A DNA stretch of 64,000 nucleotides, from NCBI GenBank assembly GCA_964425585.1, contig CAYRMG010000002.1, forward strand, positions 16,987-80,986. Direction: 5' to 3'. Shown here in pieces: positions 35,831 through 42,782 of this stretch. This DNA is from Aquifex sp964425585. GTDB lineage: Bacteria > Aquificota > Aquificia > Aquificales > Aquificaceae. The position numbers and the translations under genes are program-made. How positions within the stretch are numbered: position 1 is the stretch's first letter; the number at the start of each line of letters is the position of its first letter. Under the pieces are notes generated by a model. It saw only the letters and a list, made by a program, of their open reading frames with translations. It ran no database searches and was not told the DNA's origin.

Positions 35831-36042
35831 CACCTCACCCCGTATAGCTTTGCAAATATCTCAAGGTTTCTTCTGATTAAATTCTTAACATCCTCGTAGT
35901 CCTTTGCTATCTCTTTCAAGGTTTCGGGACTTGCCTCCCTCATCATCTTTTCAAGTTCAATGAATTCATTTTCAAGACCTTCGTAATCAAAGGGGTCTTT
36001 AAGCCTTTCCTTTAAAGCTTTTATCTTTTCTTTCAGCTCCAT
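35830..36042 (-). CDS. Small helical protein in the flgK-flgL operon (possible export chaperone)
   Basis: This 70-residue, all-helical, highly charged protein (MELKEKIKALKERL at the start, NLIRRNLEIFAKLYGV at the end) has no family I recognise. It is the first gene of an operon with flgK and flgL, overlapping flgK at TGATG, and is preceded by a sigma-28-like promoter. In many bacteria the FlgN chaperone that escorts FlgK and FlgL is encoded near them; FlgN is about twice as long, so this could be a minimal analogue. That role is inferred from position only. Confidence 0.75.
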   Translation of the reverse strand: MELKEKIKALKERLKDPFDYEGLENEFIELEKMMREASPETLKEIAKDYEDVKNLIRRNLEIFAKLYGVR

Positions 36043-36052
36043 ACAAAATATT

Positions 36053-36079
36053 TAATCGGAGTTTTAATGAATATTTTTA
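36053..36079 (-). promoter_or_regulatory. Sigma-28 (FliA) promoter for the small protein-flgK-flgL operon
   Basis: On the minus strand TAAA (36079-36076) is followed by exactly 15 bases and then TCCGATTA (36060-36053), against the FliA consensus TAAA-N15-GCCGATAA. That is all four -35 core bases, perfect spacing and six of eight -10 bases. Transcription would begin near 36046, a few bases before the ATG at 36042, which lacks a Shine-Dalgarno. Confidence 0.6.
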
Positions 36080-36118
36080 CGGGAAAAATGTAGATTAGAT
36101 ATTAGGAGGTGGGAAGCT

Positions 36119-36304
36119 ATGGAAAAAAATATGGCACTGTGGGACAGGGTGATAAGAATTATACTCGCGGTGGTGTTCCTCTATCTCGCTATAACAAACG
36201 GCGGACTTTACTGGATTTTGGGCATTATTGGCATAGTTTTCCTGGTAACCTCCGCAATAGGATTCTGTCCGCTTTACAAGGTTATCGGTTTTAGAACGGG
36301 TTGA
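36119..36304 (+). CDS. DUF2892 (YgaP-like) small inner-membrane protein
   Basis: This 61-residue protein starts behind a strong Shine-Dalgarno (aggaggtggg). It has two hydrophobic stretches, IILAVVFLYLAITNGGLYWI and IIGIVFLVTSAIGFCPLY, and ends CPLYKVIGFRTG, the CPLYxxxGxxT signature of DUF2892, the membrane part of YgaP-type sulfurtransferases. Its function is not known; stand-alone copies are common. The TGA stop overlaps the TTG start of ruvX. Confidence 0.85.
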   Translation: MEKNMALWDRVIRIILAVVFLYLAITNGGLYWILGIIGIVFLVTSAIGFCPLYKVIGFRTG

Positions 36305-36708
36305 AGATACTCGGGATAGATTACGGAACCAAACGTGTAGGCATAGCGGTAGGTGACGAAAATCTCGGTATTGTTTCACCGAAGGAATCCGTAAAGACCG
36401 AAAGGGCTATAGAGAGAATAAAGGAGCTCGTTCATAAAGGTAATATAAAGAAAATTGTTGTGGGCTATCCGCTGACCTTGCGGGGAAAGGAAGGTCAAAG
36501 GGCAAGGCTTGTTAAGAAATTCGTGGAAAAACTAAAGGAAGAAATTCCAGATGTTGAGATAGTTCTATGGGATGAGAGATGGACAACAAAAGAAGCCCTA
36601 TCAAGGCTTGAGGGATTATCCCAAAAGAAAAAGAAGGAACTGAAGGACATCGTTTCCGCGGTTATTATACTTGAGGAATACATAAATTCTTTGAAGAATA
36701 AAATTTAA
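36301..36708 (+). CDS. ruvX: Putative Holliday junction resolvase / pre-16S rRNA nuclease (YqgF)
   Basis: This 135-residue RNase H-fold protein starts at a TTG and shows the family motifs KILGIDYGTKRVGIAVGD (first aspartate), IVVGYPLTLRGKEGQRARLVKKF and LWDERWTTKEAL, plus a last acidic residue near KDIVSAVIILEEYI. YqgF proteins process the 5' end of 16S rRNA and were proposed as resolvases. The TTG start overlaps the TGA of the DUF2892 gene. Confidence 0.92.
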   Translation: MKILGIDYGTKRVGIAVGDENLGIVSPKESVKTERAIERIKELVHKGNIKKIVVGYPLTLRGKEGQRARLVKKFVEKLKEEIPDVEIVLWDERWTTKEALSRLEGLSQKKKKELKDIVSAVIILEEYINSLKNKI

Positions 36709-36713
36709 TTCTG

Positions 36714-37274
36714 ATGAAGGAGAAAGATGTTCTTCACGTTGCGAATATGACAAACGGCTTGATTGTTTACCCCGATTATGACTATATAGTTTACTTCCCT
36801 TCTTCCTACACCGCCGCCGGAACTCCCCTTTACTTTCCAGAGTTTGCGGTTCCCGTTGACCTCATTAAAGCACTCCTTGAGGAGAAGAAGGTTATAATGT
36901 ATGACGCCACGGTTCATGAAAATAAAGAGCTCACCGATGCATTTCTAAAGGGCGTTCCCACCTTTCTTATGGCTCTGAACCGTGCTCTCCACGGAACGAA
37001 AGGACTGCTTGAGAAGGTAAATCAAGGTTATAAAGTTTGTCCCTGGCAAACACCCGATATAGTCCACCACGCTGTCTACAGGCTTCCTAAGCATTACTAC
37101 AAGTTTCTTAAAAAATGTGTCAAGCTGTTTGCTCCCGAAAAGAAAGGAAAGCTCTGGATATCCATTCCCGAAAATGTTGAACTCGTAGTTGAAAAGATAG
37201 ACAGGCACCTTAATGATAACTACGAAGAGATAGCGAAGATGATAAAAGAGGGAAAATCCATAACCTCTTTATGA
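36714..37274 (+). CDS. Protein of unknown function
   Basis: I do not recognise this 186-residue protein. It is soluble, with no signal peptide or clear membrane segment. The first half has strand-like aromatic sequence (GLIVYPDYDYIVYFPSSYT, GTPLYFPEFAVPVDLIKALL); the second half is helical, with a Cys/Trp/His-rich stretch VCPWQTPDIVHHAVYRLPKHYY that could bind metal or a cofactor. It lies 5 bases after ruvX and 48 bases before the AAA+ fusion. No Shine-Dalgarno is visible. Confidence 0.75.
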   Translation: MKEKDVLHVANMTNGLIVYPDYDYIVYFPSSYTAAGTPLYFPEFAVPVDLIKALLEEKKVIMYDATVHENKELTDAFLKGVPTFLMALNRALHGTKGLLEKVNQGYKVCPWQTPDIVHHAVYRLPKHYYKFLKKCVKLFAPEKKGKLWISIPENVELVVEKIDRHLNDNYEEIAKMIKEGKSITSL

Positions 37275-37322
37275 CCTCTGTCAACGGATAACATACCCTT
37301 TTGCCTTTAATATCATTATCTA

Positions 37323-40133
37323 ATGGGTATTCTTGACAAAATTCTGAAGAAGAAAGAAGAGGGAAAGGAAAGCTCCGTAGAGTTCACCGTAGGAGATATA
37401 CATCTCAGACACGTTCCCGTAAAGAGAGACCCCGATGCAAAGATAGAAGAATACTGGATAGAGACCCTTGATGTATCGGAGGACGCTTACTGGGTTCTTG
37501 TGGGAAGAAGACACGGGGTTTTCCAGCTTTACGACTGGGCGGGAAATCTTCACAGGCTTCCATCAAAGCCTCCCGCTCAATCGGTAACGGATATCCTTTT
37601 TAGAGGCAAGTATCTGGGTATCGTTGCACCCCCTTACCTTGTCATTTATTACCTTGAAAATCCGAAAGACCCGAAAACCTGGAAAAGCGTAAGGATATCC
37701 CAGGAAGGACTGAGACCGACGGGCGGTCTTGATATAAGGAAGGGAACCCTCGCCTTCGGTGTTGTCGGAGAAAAGGTTTACGTAATAGACCTTTCGGGAG
37801 ACCTAACTCAGACAACCGTTGATTTTAAGAGCACGTTCATATACAGGGATGCGGAAATAGGAGACCTGAGAACCATAAAGATACTTCCTAACGGAAAGCT
37901 ATTTCTCAGCGGAACTCAGGGAAGCGGTGTCTTTTCCATAGGGGGAAACCTCCTCAGAAAGATACCCTACGCGGGAAATAGAGCGGTTGCCCTTTATGAG
38001 GATAAGGTTTACATAGCGGACAACGAAAAGCAAAAAATAGCTATCTACGACTCCACACTTGATAGGATTGAGGGAGAGTTAGACCTCGTTCACAGGGTGG
38101 GAAGGATAGATGTTTCCCCAGACGGAGGCTATCTCTTTACCGCGGATGAAGAGGAAAACAGACTGGGAATCTACAACCTTAAGGAAAATAGCTTCCTTGA
38201 TTTTATAAATGGATTCGGATACAGTGTCGTGAGAGTAGCTCCCGACGGAAGCGTATACACCTCAAGGTATGAAGACGTAGAAGGAAGGAGGTATTACTAT
38301 CTTGAAAAATTTGAAACGAACCTGATAGACTTTGTTTACCCCAAAGAAAGACAAAAGCAGATAATAAAGAACGCTCAAAACATATATAAGGCGTTTAAGA
38401 AATACATAGATGAGGCAAAAACCGAAGACCAACTCCAAACGGTGAAGCCCCTTGAGGAGCTGGAAAGCATAAGCGTTCCTTTAAAAGAGGTAAGAAGCCT
38501 CATTCTAAAGGCAAGGGAAGAACTATCAAGAAGAAAACTTGAGGTATTTATAAATACCCTTAAGGAAAAGCTAAGGGAAGGAAGCTTTACGGGTCAGGAT
38601 TATGCGAAACTAAAGGAAAGGCTTGAGGAAGTAAGCGGGGAGTGGGAGGAAAAACTTAATCAACTGAAAGAAGAAGCGGAGAGGTTTTTTGAAGAGAAGT
38701 TAAGAGAACATCTCAAAAAGGTGAAGGAAGCAATAACCAAGTCCAAAGTGACAAACTTCACGGATATGGAAAGTTTACCCGAAGTTAAAGAGACGCGAAA
38801 GTTTATATCAACTCTTCCCAGGGAGTTTTCAAACTATGCAAACGAAGAACTCCTCAAAACCCTTCAGGAGAGAATAATAGAGGACAGGCTCAAAACATTT
38901 TCTATAAAGCTTTTTGAGGATAAGGTTGTCTTCGGCAGGGAAGAAGTAGAAAAGTTCAAACCACAACCCGTAAGGTATAAGTGGCATCTGAAGGTTGAGG
39001 ATAAATTTATCCAGGACGGGAAGGTCTACGCAAGGATAGCTTTTGAAAGGGAAGATGGGCTACTTGTTGAGCCAAAAAGGTATAATAACATAGTTGAACA
39101 GGACAGCGTAAGACACTTCCCCGAGTGGGTGGGAAGGTATTTAAAACACCTGAACGGTTTGTGTTCAACGGAACCTTACCGTGTTCCCGACTTTGTTTCC
39201 TTTGAGGATACACCGTGGTTCGTTCAAAACCTTGAGAGATTTGCCTCACTCGTCAAAGAACAGCTTGCCTACCAGGAAGGTATCCTCATACTTGAGGGAG
39301 ACGCGGGTGTGGGAAAGAACTTCCTCGTTGAGGTATTTTCCGCCCTGACAAACAGACCGCTTTTTATAATCCCCTGCAACTCAAAGATGGAAAAAGAGGA
39401 TATAACCTTCGTTTACGAGTTTGACCCGAAGAGGGGAACAAAGAGGGTTTACTCCGACCTTGTAAAAGCTTTAAAAACACCGGGAGCTGTGATATACCTT
39501 GATGAGATAAACACACTTCCCCCTTCCCTTGTCAAGATATTTAACCCCCTGTTTGACTACAGGAGGTATCTGGTTCTTTCCTACGGCGAAGTGGTAAAGG
39601 CAAGACCCGATGTTATACTGGTAGGAGGAATGAATCCCCAAAACTACCTTGGTGTTTCGGAACTCCCTCAGGATATAAAGTCAAGGGCTGACATAATGTA
39701 TGTTGATTATCCCCCCTTTGAAGATGAAAAGGGCTTTTATTACCCCGATGAAGCACTAATTTTAAGGGATTACGTGGACACATTAGCTTCCCTGACCAAG
39801 GAAGAGTTTACGTATCTTTGGTATTACGTTGTGAACGATGTGAAAACGGAACTCGGGGAAAAACTGAAAACACCCGAAAGGGAAAGGGATATAAGACTAC
39901 TTTTTGAACTGCTAAAGATTGCAAATGAGATAAGGAGAGCTTACAGGGCATACCAAACCCAGCAATCCGAGGAACCGGTAGAGTTTGTATTTTCTATAAG
40001 GGATACAATAAGGTGTGCGAGAAGGTTGAAAAAATACGGAGATGCTAAGAAAGTGGTAATAGAAACGATAATTCCCAAAATCAGTTCACCCCTTGAGAAG
40101 GAGATAGTAAGGAGTATAGTTGAAAGGGTTTAA
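37323..40133 (+). CDS. Beta-propeller / coiled-coil / MoxR-like AAA+ ATPase fusion
   Basis: This 936-residue protein has no single-family match that I know. About residues 20-335 are repeating strand units with SPDGGYLFTADEE and APDGSVYTSRYED, typical of a WD40/NHL-like propeller. About 340-560 is charged coiled coil. About 620-800 is a AAA+ ATPase with Walker A GDAGVGKNF (about 658), Walker B AVIYLDEIN (about 725), sensor 1 GGMNPQN (about 767) and an arginine finger in IKSRAD (about 787), the MoxR/CbbQ/dynein-like pattern. The end is helical. Such ATPases usually work with a VWA-domain partner, not seen here. exbD follows 8 bases later. Confidence 0.85.
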   Translation: MGILDKILKKKEEGKESSVEFTVGDIHLRHVPVKRDPDAKIEEYWIETLDVSEDAYWVLVGRRHGVFQLYDWAGNLHRLPSKPPAQSVTDILFRGKYLGIVAPPYLVIYYLENPKDPKTWKSVRISQEGLRPTGGLDIRKGTLAFGVVGEKVYVIDLSGDLTQTTVDFKSTFIYRDAEIGDLRTIKILPNGKLFLSGTQGSGVFSIGGNLLRKIPYAGNRAVALYEDKVYIADNEKQKIAIYDSTLDRIEGELDLVHRVGRIDVSPDGGYLFTADEEENRLGIYNLKENSFLDFINGFGYSVVRVAPDGSVYTSRYEDVEGRRYYYLEKFETNLIDFVYPKERQKQIIKNAQNIYKAFKKYIDEAKTEDQLQTVKPLEELESISVPLKEVRSLILKAREELSRRKLEVFINTLKEKLREGSFTGQDYAKLKERLEEVSGEWEEKLNQLKEEAERFFEEKLREHLKKVKEAITKSKVTNFTDMESLPEVKETRKFISTLPREFSNYANEELLKTLQERIIEDRLKTFSIKLFEDKVVFGREEVEKFKPQPVRYKWHLKVEDKFIQDGKVYARIAFEREDGLLVEPKRYNNIVEQDSVRHFPEWVGRYLKHLNGLCSTEPYRVPDFVSFEDTPWFVQNLERFASLVKEQLAYQEGILILEGDAGVGKNFLVEVFSALTNRPLFIIPCNSKMEKEDITFVYEFDPKRGTKRVYSDLVKALKTPGAVIYLDEINTLPPSLVKIFNPLFDYRRYLVLSYGEVVKARPDVILVGGMNPQNYLGVSELPQDIKSRADIMYVDYPPFEDEKGFYYPDEALILRDYVDTLASLTKEEFTYLWYYVVNDVKTELGEKLKTPERERDIRLLFELLKIANEIRRAYRAYQTQQSEEPVEFVFSIRDTIRCARRLKKYGDAKKVVIETIIPKISSPLEKEIVRSIVERV

Positions 40134-40141
40134 TTTTAAAT

Positions 40142-40522
40142 ATGGAAGAAAAGGAATTTAGCTCAATTAACGTGATACCACTGGTTGACATTATGCTGGT
40201 TCTCCTTACAATCGTTTTGACTACCGCCACATTTATAGTTAGGGGAGATATTCCCGTTGAGATTCCGAAAGCTCAAAGCGGAGAAGCGGTTCGGGAAAAA
40301 GGTATCGTTATAACTATAACTTCTAAGGGCATTGTTTACTATAACTCCGAGAAAGTTTCGTATAATGAGCTTAAAGAAAAGCTGAAGGCACTGAACAATA
40401 CGGTTCCCGTTGAAATAAGAGCTGACAGGTCTGCAAAGGTGGAATATCTGGTAAAGGTTCTTGACCTATTGAATAGTCTCGGTTTTAAAAATGTCAGTTT
40501 AGCGGTTGAGAAATCTGCTTAA
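40142..40522 (+). CDS. exbD: ExbD/TolR-family biopolymer transport protein
   Basis: This 126-residue protein has one amino-terminal membrane helix with the proton-path aspartate (INVIPLVDIMLVLLTIVLTT) and a periplasmic domain ending VKVLDLLNSLGFKNVSLAVE, the typical ExbD/TolR fold. With ExbB and TonB it energises outer-membrane transport, or with TolQ it supports envelope integrity. Neither ExbB/TolQ nor TonB is adjacent, which is unusual. It sits between the AAA+ fusion and a heavy-metal-binding protein, on the same strand with short gaps (8 and 11 bases). Confidence 0.92.
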   Translation: MEEKEFSSINVIPLVDIMLVLLTIVLTTATFIVRGDIPVEIPKAQSGEAVREKGIVITITSKGIVYYNSEKVSYNELKEKLKALNNTVPVEIRADRSAKVEYLVKVLDLLNSLGFKNVSLAVEKSA

Positions 40523-40533
40523 ATTAATTCATT

Positions 40534-40740
40534 ATGAAAGAGGTTGAGCTGAAGATAGAGGGTATGACCTGCATGCATTGTGTGAACACAGTAAAAAGGG
40601 CTCTTCAGGGTGTTGAGGGCGTTTCCGAGGTTGATGTATCCCTGGAAGAAAAAAGGGCTTATGTAAGGCTTGAGAAAGAAGTCCCTTATCAAACCCTGAA
40701 GAAGGCTGTGGAAGAGTGGGGATACAAGGTCGTAGATTAA
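40534..40740 (+). CDS. Heavy-metal-associated domain protein (CopZ-like)
   Basis: This 68-residue stand-alone HMA domain has the metal-binding loop GMTCMHCVNTVKRAL and the ferredoxin-like pattern with VEGVSEVDVSLEEKRAYVRL. CopZ-like proteins carry Cu(I) to copper ATPases or regulators. No copper ATPase is in the window, but two copper-containing oxidases are. It lies 11 bases after exbD with no clear Shine-Dalgarno. Confidence 0.92.
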   Translation: MKEVELKIEGMTCMHCVNTVKRALQGVEGVSEVDVSLEEKRAYVRLEKEVPYQTLKKAVEEWGYKVVD

Positions 40741-40741
40741 T

Positions 40742-40756
40742 TGAAAATCATTCTCA
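40742..40756. promoter_or_regulatory. Fur-box-like inverted repeat upstream of prfB
   Basis: TGAAAATCATTCTCA matches the 7-1-7 Fur consensus TGATAAT-N-ATTATCA at 12 of 14 positions and is itself nearly palindromic. It overlaps a possible -35 TTGAAA (40741-40746), with TAAATT (40764-40769) 17 bases further, so binding would block transcription toward prfB. Why a release factor should be iron-controlled is unclear. Confidence 0.4.
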
Positions 40757-40780
40757 ATTGCAATAAATTTAAATTTAGCG

Positions 40781-41887
40781 ATGCTTGAGCTTAAAGGTAA
40801 AATCTCGGAACTTAGAGAACGGTTTGAGGATGTAAAAAAGGTATTAAAACCCGAGGAGCTTGAACAAGAGTTAAAGAAACTGGATGAAAAAATGTCCGCT
40901 CCGGACTTTTGGAACGACCAAGAAAAGGCAAAGGAAACGGTGCAAAGGAGGAAGTGGGTTGAGGAAACCCTTGAGAAGATAAAGAGTCTTGAAAAATCAA
41001 TAAAAGATATTGAGGAGCTCGGAGAGATAACACCCGAGGAAGACACCGAAACGTGGGCTATGATAGATGAGGAAGTAAACACGATAGAAAAGGATTTAAA
41101 GGAGCTGGAGCTTAAAACGTATCTTTCGGGAGAGGTTGACCACAAGAATGCGTATCTAATGATACAGGCGGGAGCGGGAGGAACGGAGGCTTGCGATTGG
41201 GCGGATATGCTTTTCAGGATGTATAAAAGGTGGGCGGAAAGAAAGGGTTTTGAGGTTGAGATAGTTGATATAACGCCCGATGACGTTGCGGGAATAAAGA
41301 GCGTTACTATGCTTATTAAAGGGCCTTACGCTTACGGATATCTAAAGGGTGAACAGGGTGTTCACAGGCTTGTTAGAATTTCTCCCTTTGATGCGAATGC
41401 AAGAAGGCACACGTCCTTTGCAGCGGTTTCGGTAATGCCCCAGATAGACGAAGAGATAAACATAGAAATAAAGCCCGAGGATTTAAAGATAGAAACATTC
41501 AGGGCTTCGGGTGCGGGCGGTCAATACGTAAATAAAACCGATACTGCGGTGAGGATAACCCATATACCGACGGGTATAACGGTAAGCTGTCAACAGGAAA
41601 GGTCTCAATACCAAAACAAGAGGAAAGCCCTTGAACTTTTAAAGGCAAAGCTCTATCAGCTTGAGCTCCAAAAGCTTGAAGAGAAGAAAAAGCAATACGA
41701 AGGCGAAAAGACGGATATAGGTTGGGGACATCAGATAAGGTCATACGTTTTCCACCCTTATAAACTCGTGAAGGATTTGAGGACGGGATACGAAACGGGA
41801 AACGTTGATGCGGTAATGGACGGAGAAATAGACGAGTTTATAGAAAGCTACCTGAAGTGGAAAAAGCAAAAGGAAAATAGAAATTAA
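40781..41887 (+). CDS. prfB: Peptide chain release factor 2
   Basis: RF2 ends translation at UGA and UAA. The 368-residue protein contains the RF2-specific anticodon-like tripeptide in RISPFDANARRHTSF and the GGQ peptidyl-tRNA hydrolysis motif in RASGAGGQYVNKTDTAVRI. The reading frame is continuous from KPEELEQELKKLDEKMSAPDFWND onwards, so the programmed +1 frameshift found in many bacterial prfB genes is absent. No Shine-Dalgarno precedes the ATG. It abuts the convergent gene at 41888 with no spacer. Confidence 0.95.
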   Translation: MLELKGKISELRERFEDVKKVLKPEELEQELKKLDEKMSAPDFWNDQEKAKETVQRRKWVEETLEKIKSLEKSIKDIEELGEITPEEDTETWAMIDEEVNTIEKDLKELELKTYLSGEVDHKNAYLMIQAGAGGTEACDWADMLFRMYKRWAERKGFEVEIVDITPDDVAGIKSVTMLIKGPYAYGYLKGEQGVHRLVRISPFDANARRHTSFAAVSVMPQIDEEINIEIKPEDLKIETFRASGAGGQYVNKTDTAVRITHIPTGITVSCQQERSQYQNKRKALELLKAKLYQLELQKLEEKKKQYEGEKTDIGWGHQIRSYVFHPYKLVKDLRTGYETGNVDAVMDGEIDEFIESYLKWKKQKENRN

Positions 41888-42754
41888 TCAGGCTATTACG
41901 ACCGATTCATTACCCTTTTCATCTTCGCCGAATCCTTCCACAAGAACGCTAAGCATCTTTGCAGCTTCAACTAAAGTGTAAGTTAAAACCTCATCCCTCA
42001 GCATAAAGGGAAGCGGAAGCTCATATATGACCTTTGCATATCCCTTGTCAAGCTTAATATTAACGCTCAGCGTTCCCCTTTCAAAATCTTTCTCAACTTC
42101 GTTGGATATTTCCTTTACGGGAACGACTTTTATACCCCTCAGGTTGAACTCTTTTTTCAGACCCGTTAAGTAATCCTTCGGTTCCTTGCTTTCCCTTAAA
42201 AGTTTAAAAACCTTTCTCAAACTGTTTAACATTCTTTTCTCCCTTTCAAATCGGGAAAACTCATTCAAAAGTGTTCTGTAGTCTTTTCTCAGCTTTAGTA
42301 TTCTTCTCCTTTCCTTTCCTATAACCGTGGCATACTCAAAGTTGTAAGAGCTGAAGAAAATACCCAAGAAAAGCAAGAGATGTGCGGTAAGTATAAGGGG
42401 TAAGGAAAGAAAGTAATAAAAGGATAAGCCGAAGGCGGATAAGGTTATAAGGAAAGCTACGATAGTTTTTCTCCAGGAATAGAGGGCTATGAGTATAGCT
42501 AAAGCGTATATGGTCAGGAAACTCCCCGATAGGAATATAAAAGCGGGAACCAAAACTATATCAAGCAGGAGCGAAATAAATTTAAGGAATCTCGGCCTTG
42601 TGAATATGTATATGTAGACATTTGTAAGGAAGTAAAATCCGAGGAGAAAAGCGGGAAGGTAATCTATATTCTTTAGGGTTAAGAAGAGTGAGAGATACAG
42701 GGATACGAAAAGCCGCGCTACGAAGAAAATATCTTTCTTAATTTTTTCCAGCAT
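41888..42754 (-). CDS. Unknown membrane protein with a cytoplasmic helical/GAF-like region
   Basis: This 288-residue protein has about five or six membrane helices in its first 140 residues (for example FVARLFVSLYLSLFLTLKNI, AFLLGFYFLTNVYIYIF and ILTAHLLLFLGIFFSSYNF). A charged helix follows (about 145-200), then a carboxyl domain of mixed strands and helices (RGIKVVPVKEI, AKVIYELPLPFMLRDEVLTYTLVEAAKML). The layout resembles a membrane sensor with a GAF-like input domain but no output domain. I cannot name a family. It lies 28 bases after pyrG on the same strand. Confidence 0.75.
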   Translation of the reverse strand: MLEKIKKDIFFVARLFVSLYLSLFLTLKNIDYLPAFLLGFYFLTNVYIYIFTRPRFLKFISLLLDIVLVPAFIFLSGSFLTIYALAILIALYSWRKTIVAFLITLSAFGLSFYYFLSLPLILTAHLLLFLGIFFSSYNFEYATVIGKERRRILKLRKDYRTLLNEFSRFEREKRMLNSLRKVFKLLRESKEPKDYLTGLKKEFNLRGIKVVPVKEISNEVEKDFERGTLSVNIKLDKGYAKVIYELPLPFMLRDEVLTYTLVEAAKMLSVLVEGFGEDEKGNESVVIA

Positions 42755-42782
42755 TAAATAAAAAAATACCTTAAAAATCCGT

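Noticed and set aside
37305..37320. Possible Fur site just before the AAA+ fusion gene (ATATCATTATC)
   Set aside because: Only the right half matches the consensus; the left half does not, so it is too weak to call.
37323..40133. The AAA+ fusion as NorQ for the NO reductase
   Set aside because: NorQ is a small stand-alone ATPase, usually next to norCB with norD; this protein is three times larger and 12 kb away, so a link is only speculative.
40781..40900. Programmed +1 frameshift in prfB
   Set aside because: The reading frame is continuous through the region where the internal UGA normally lies.
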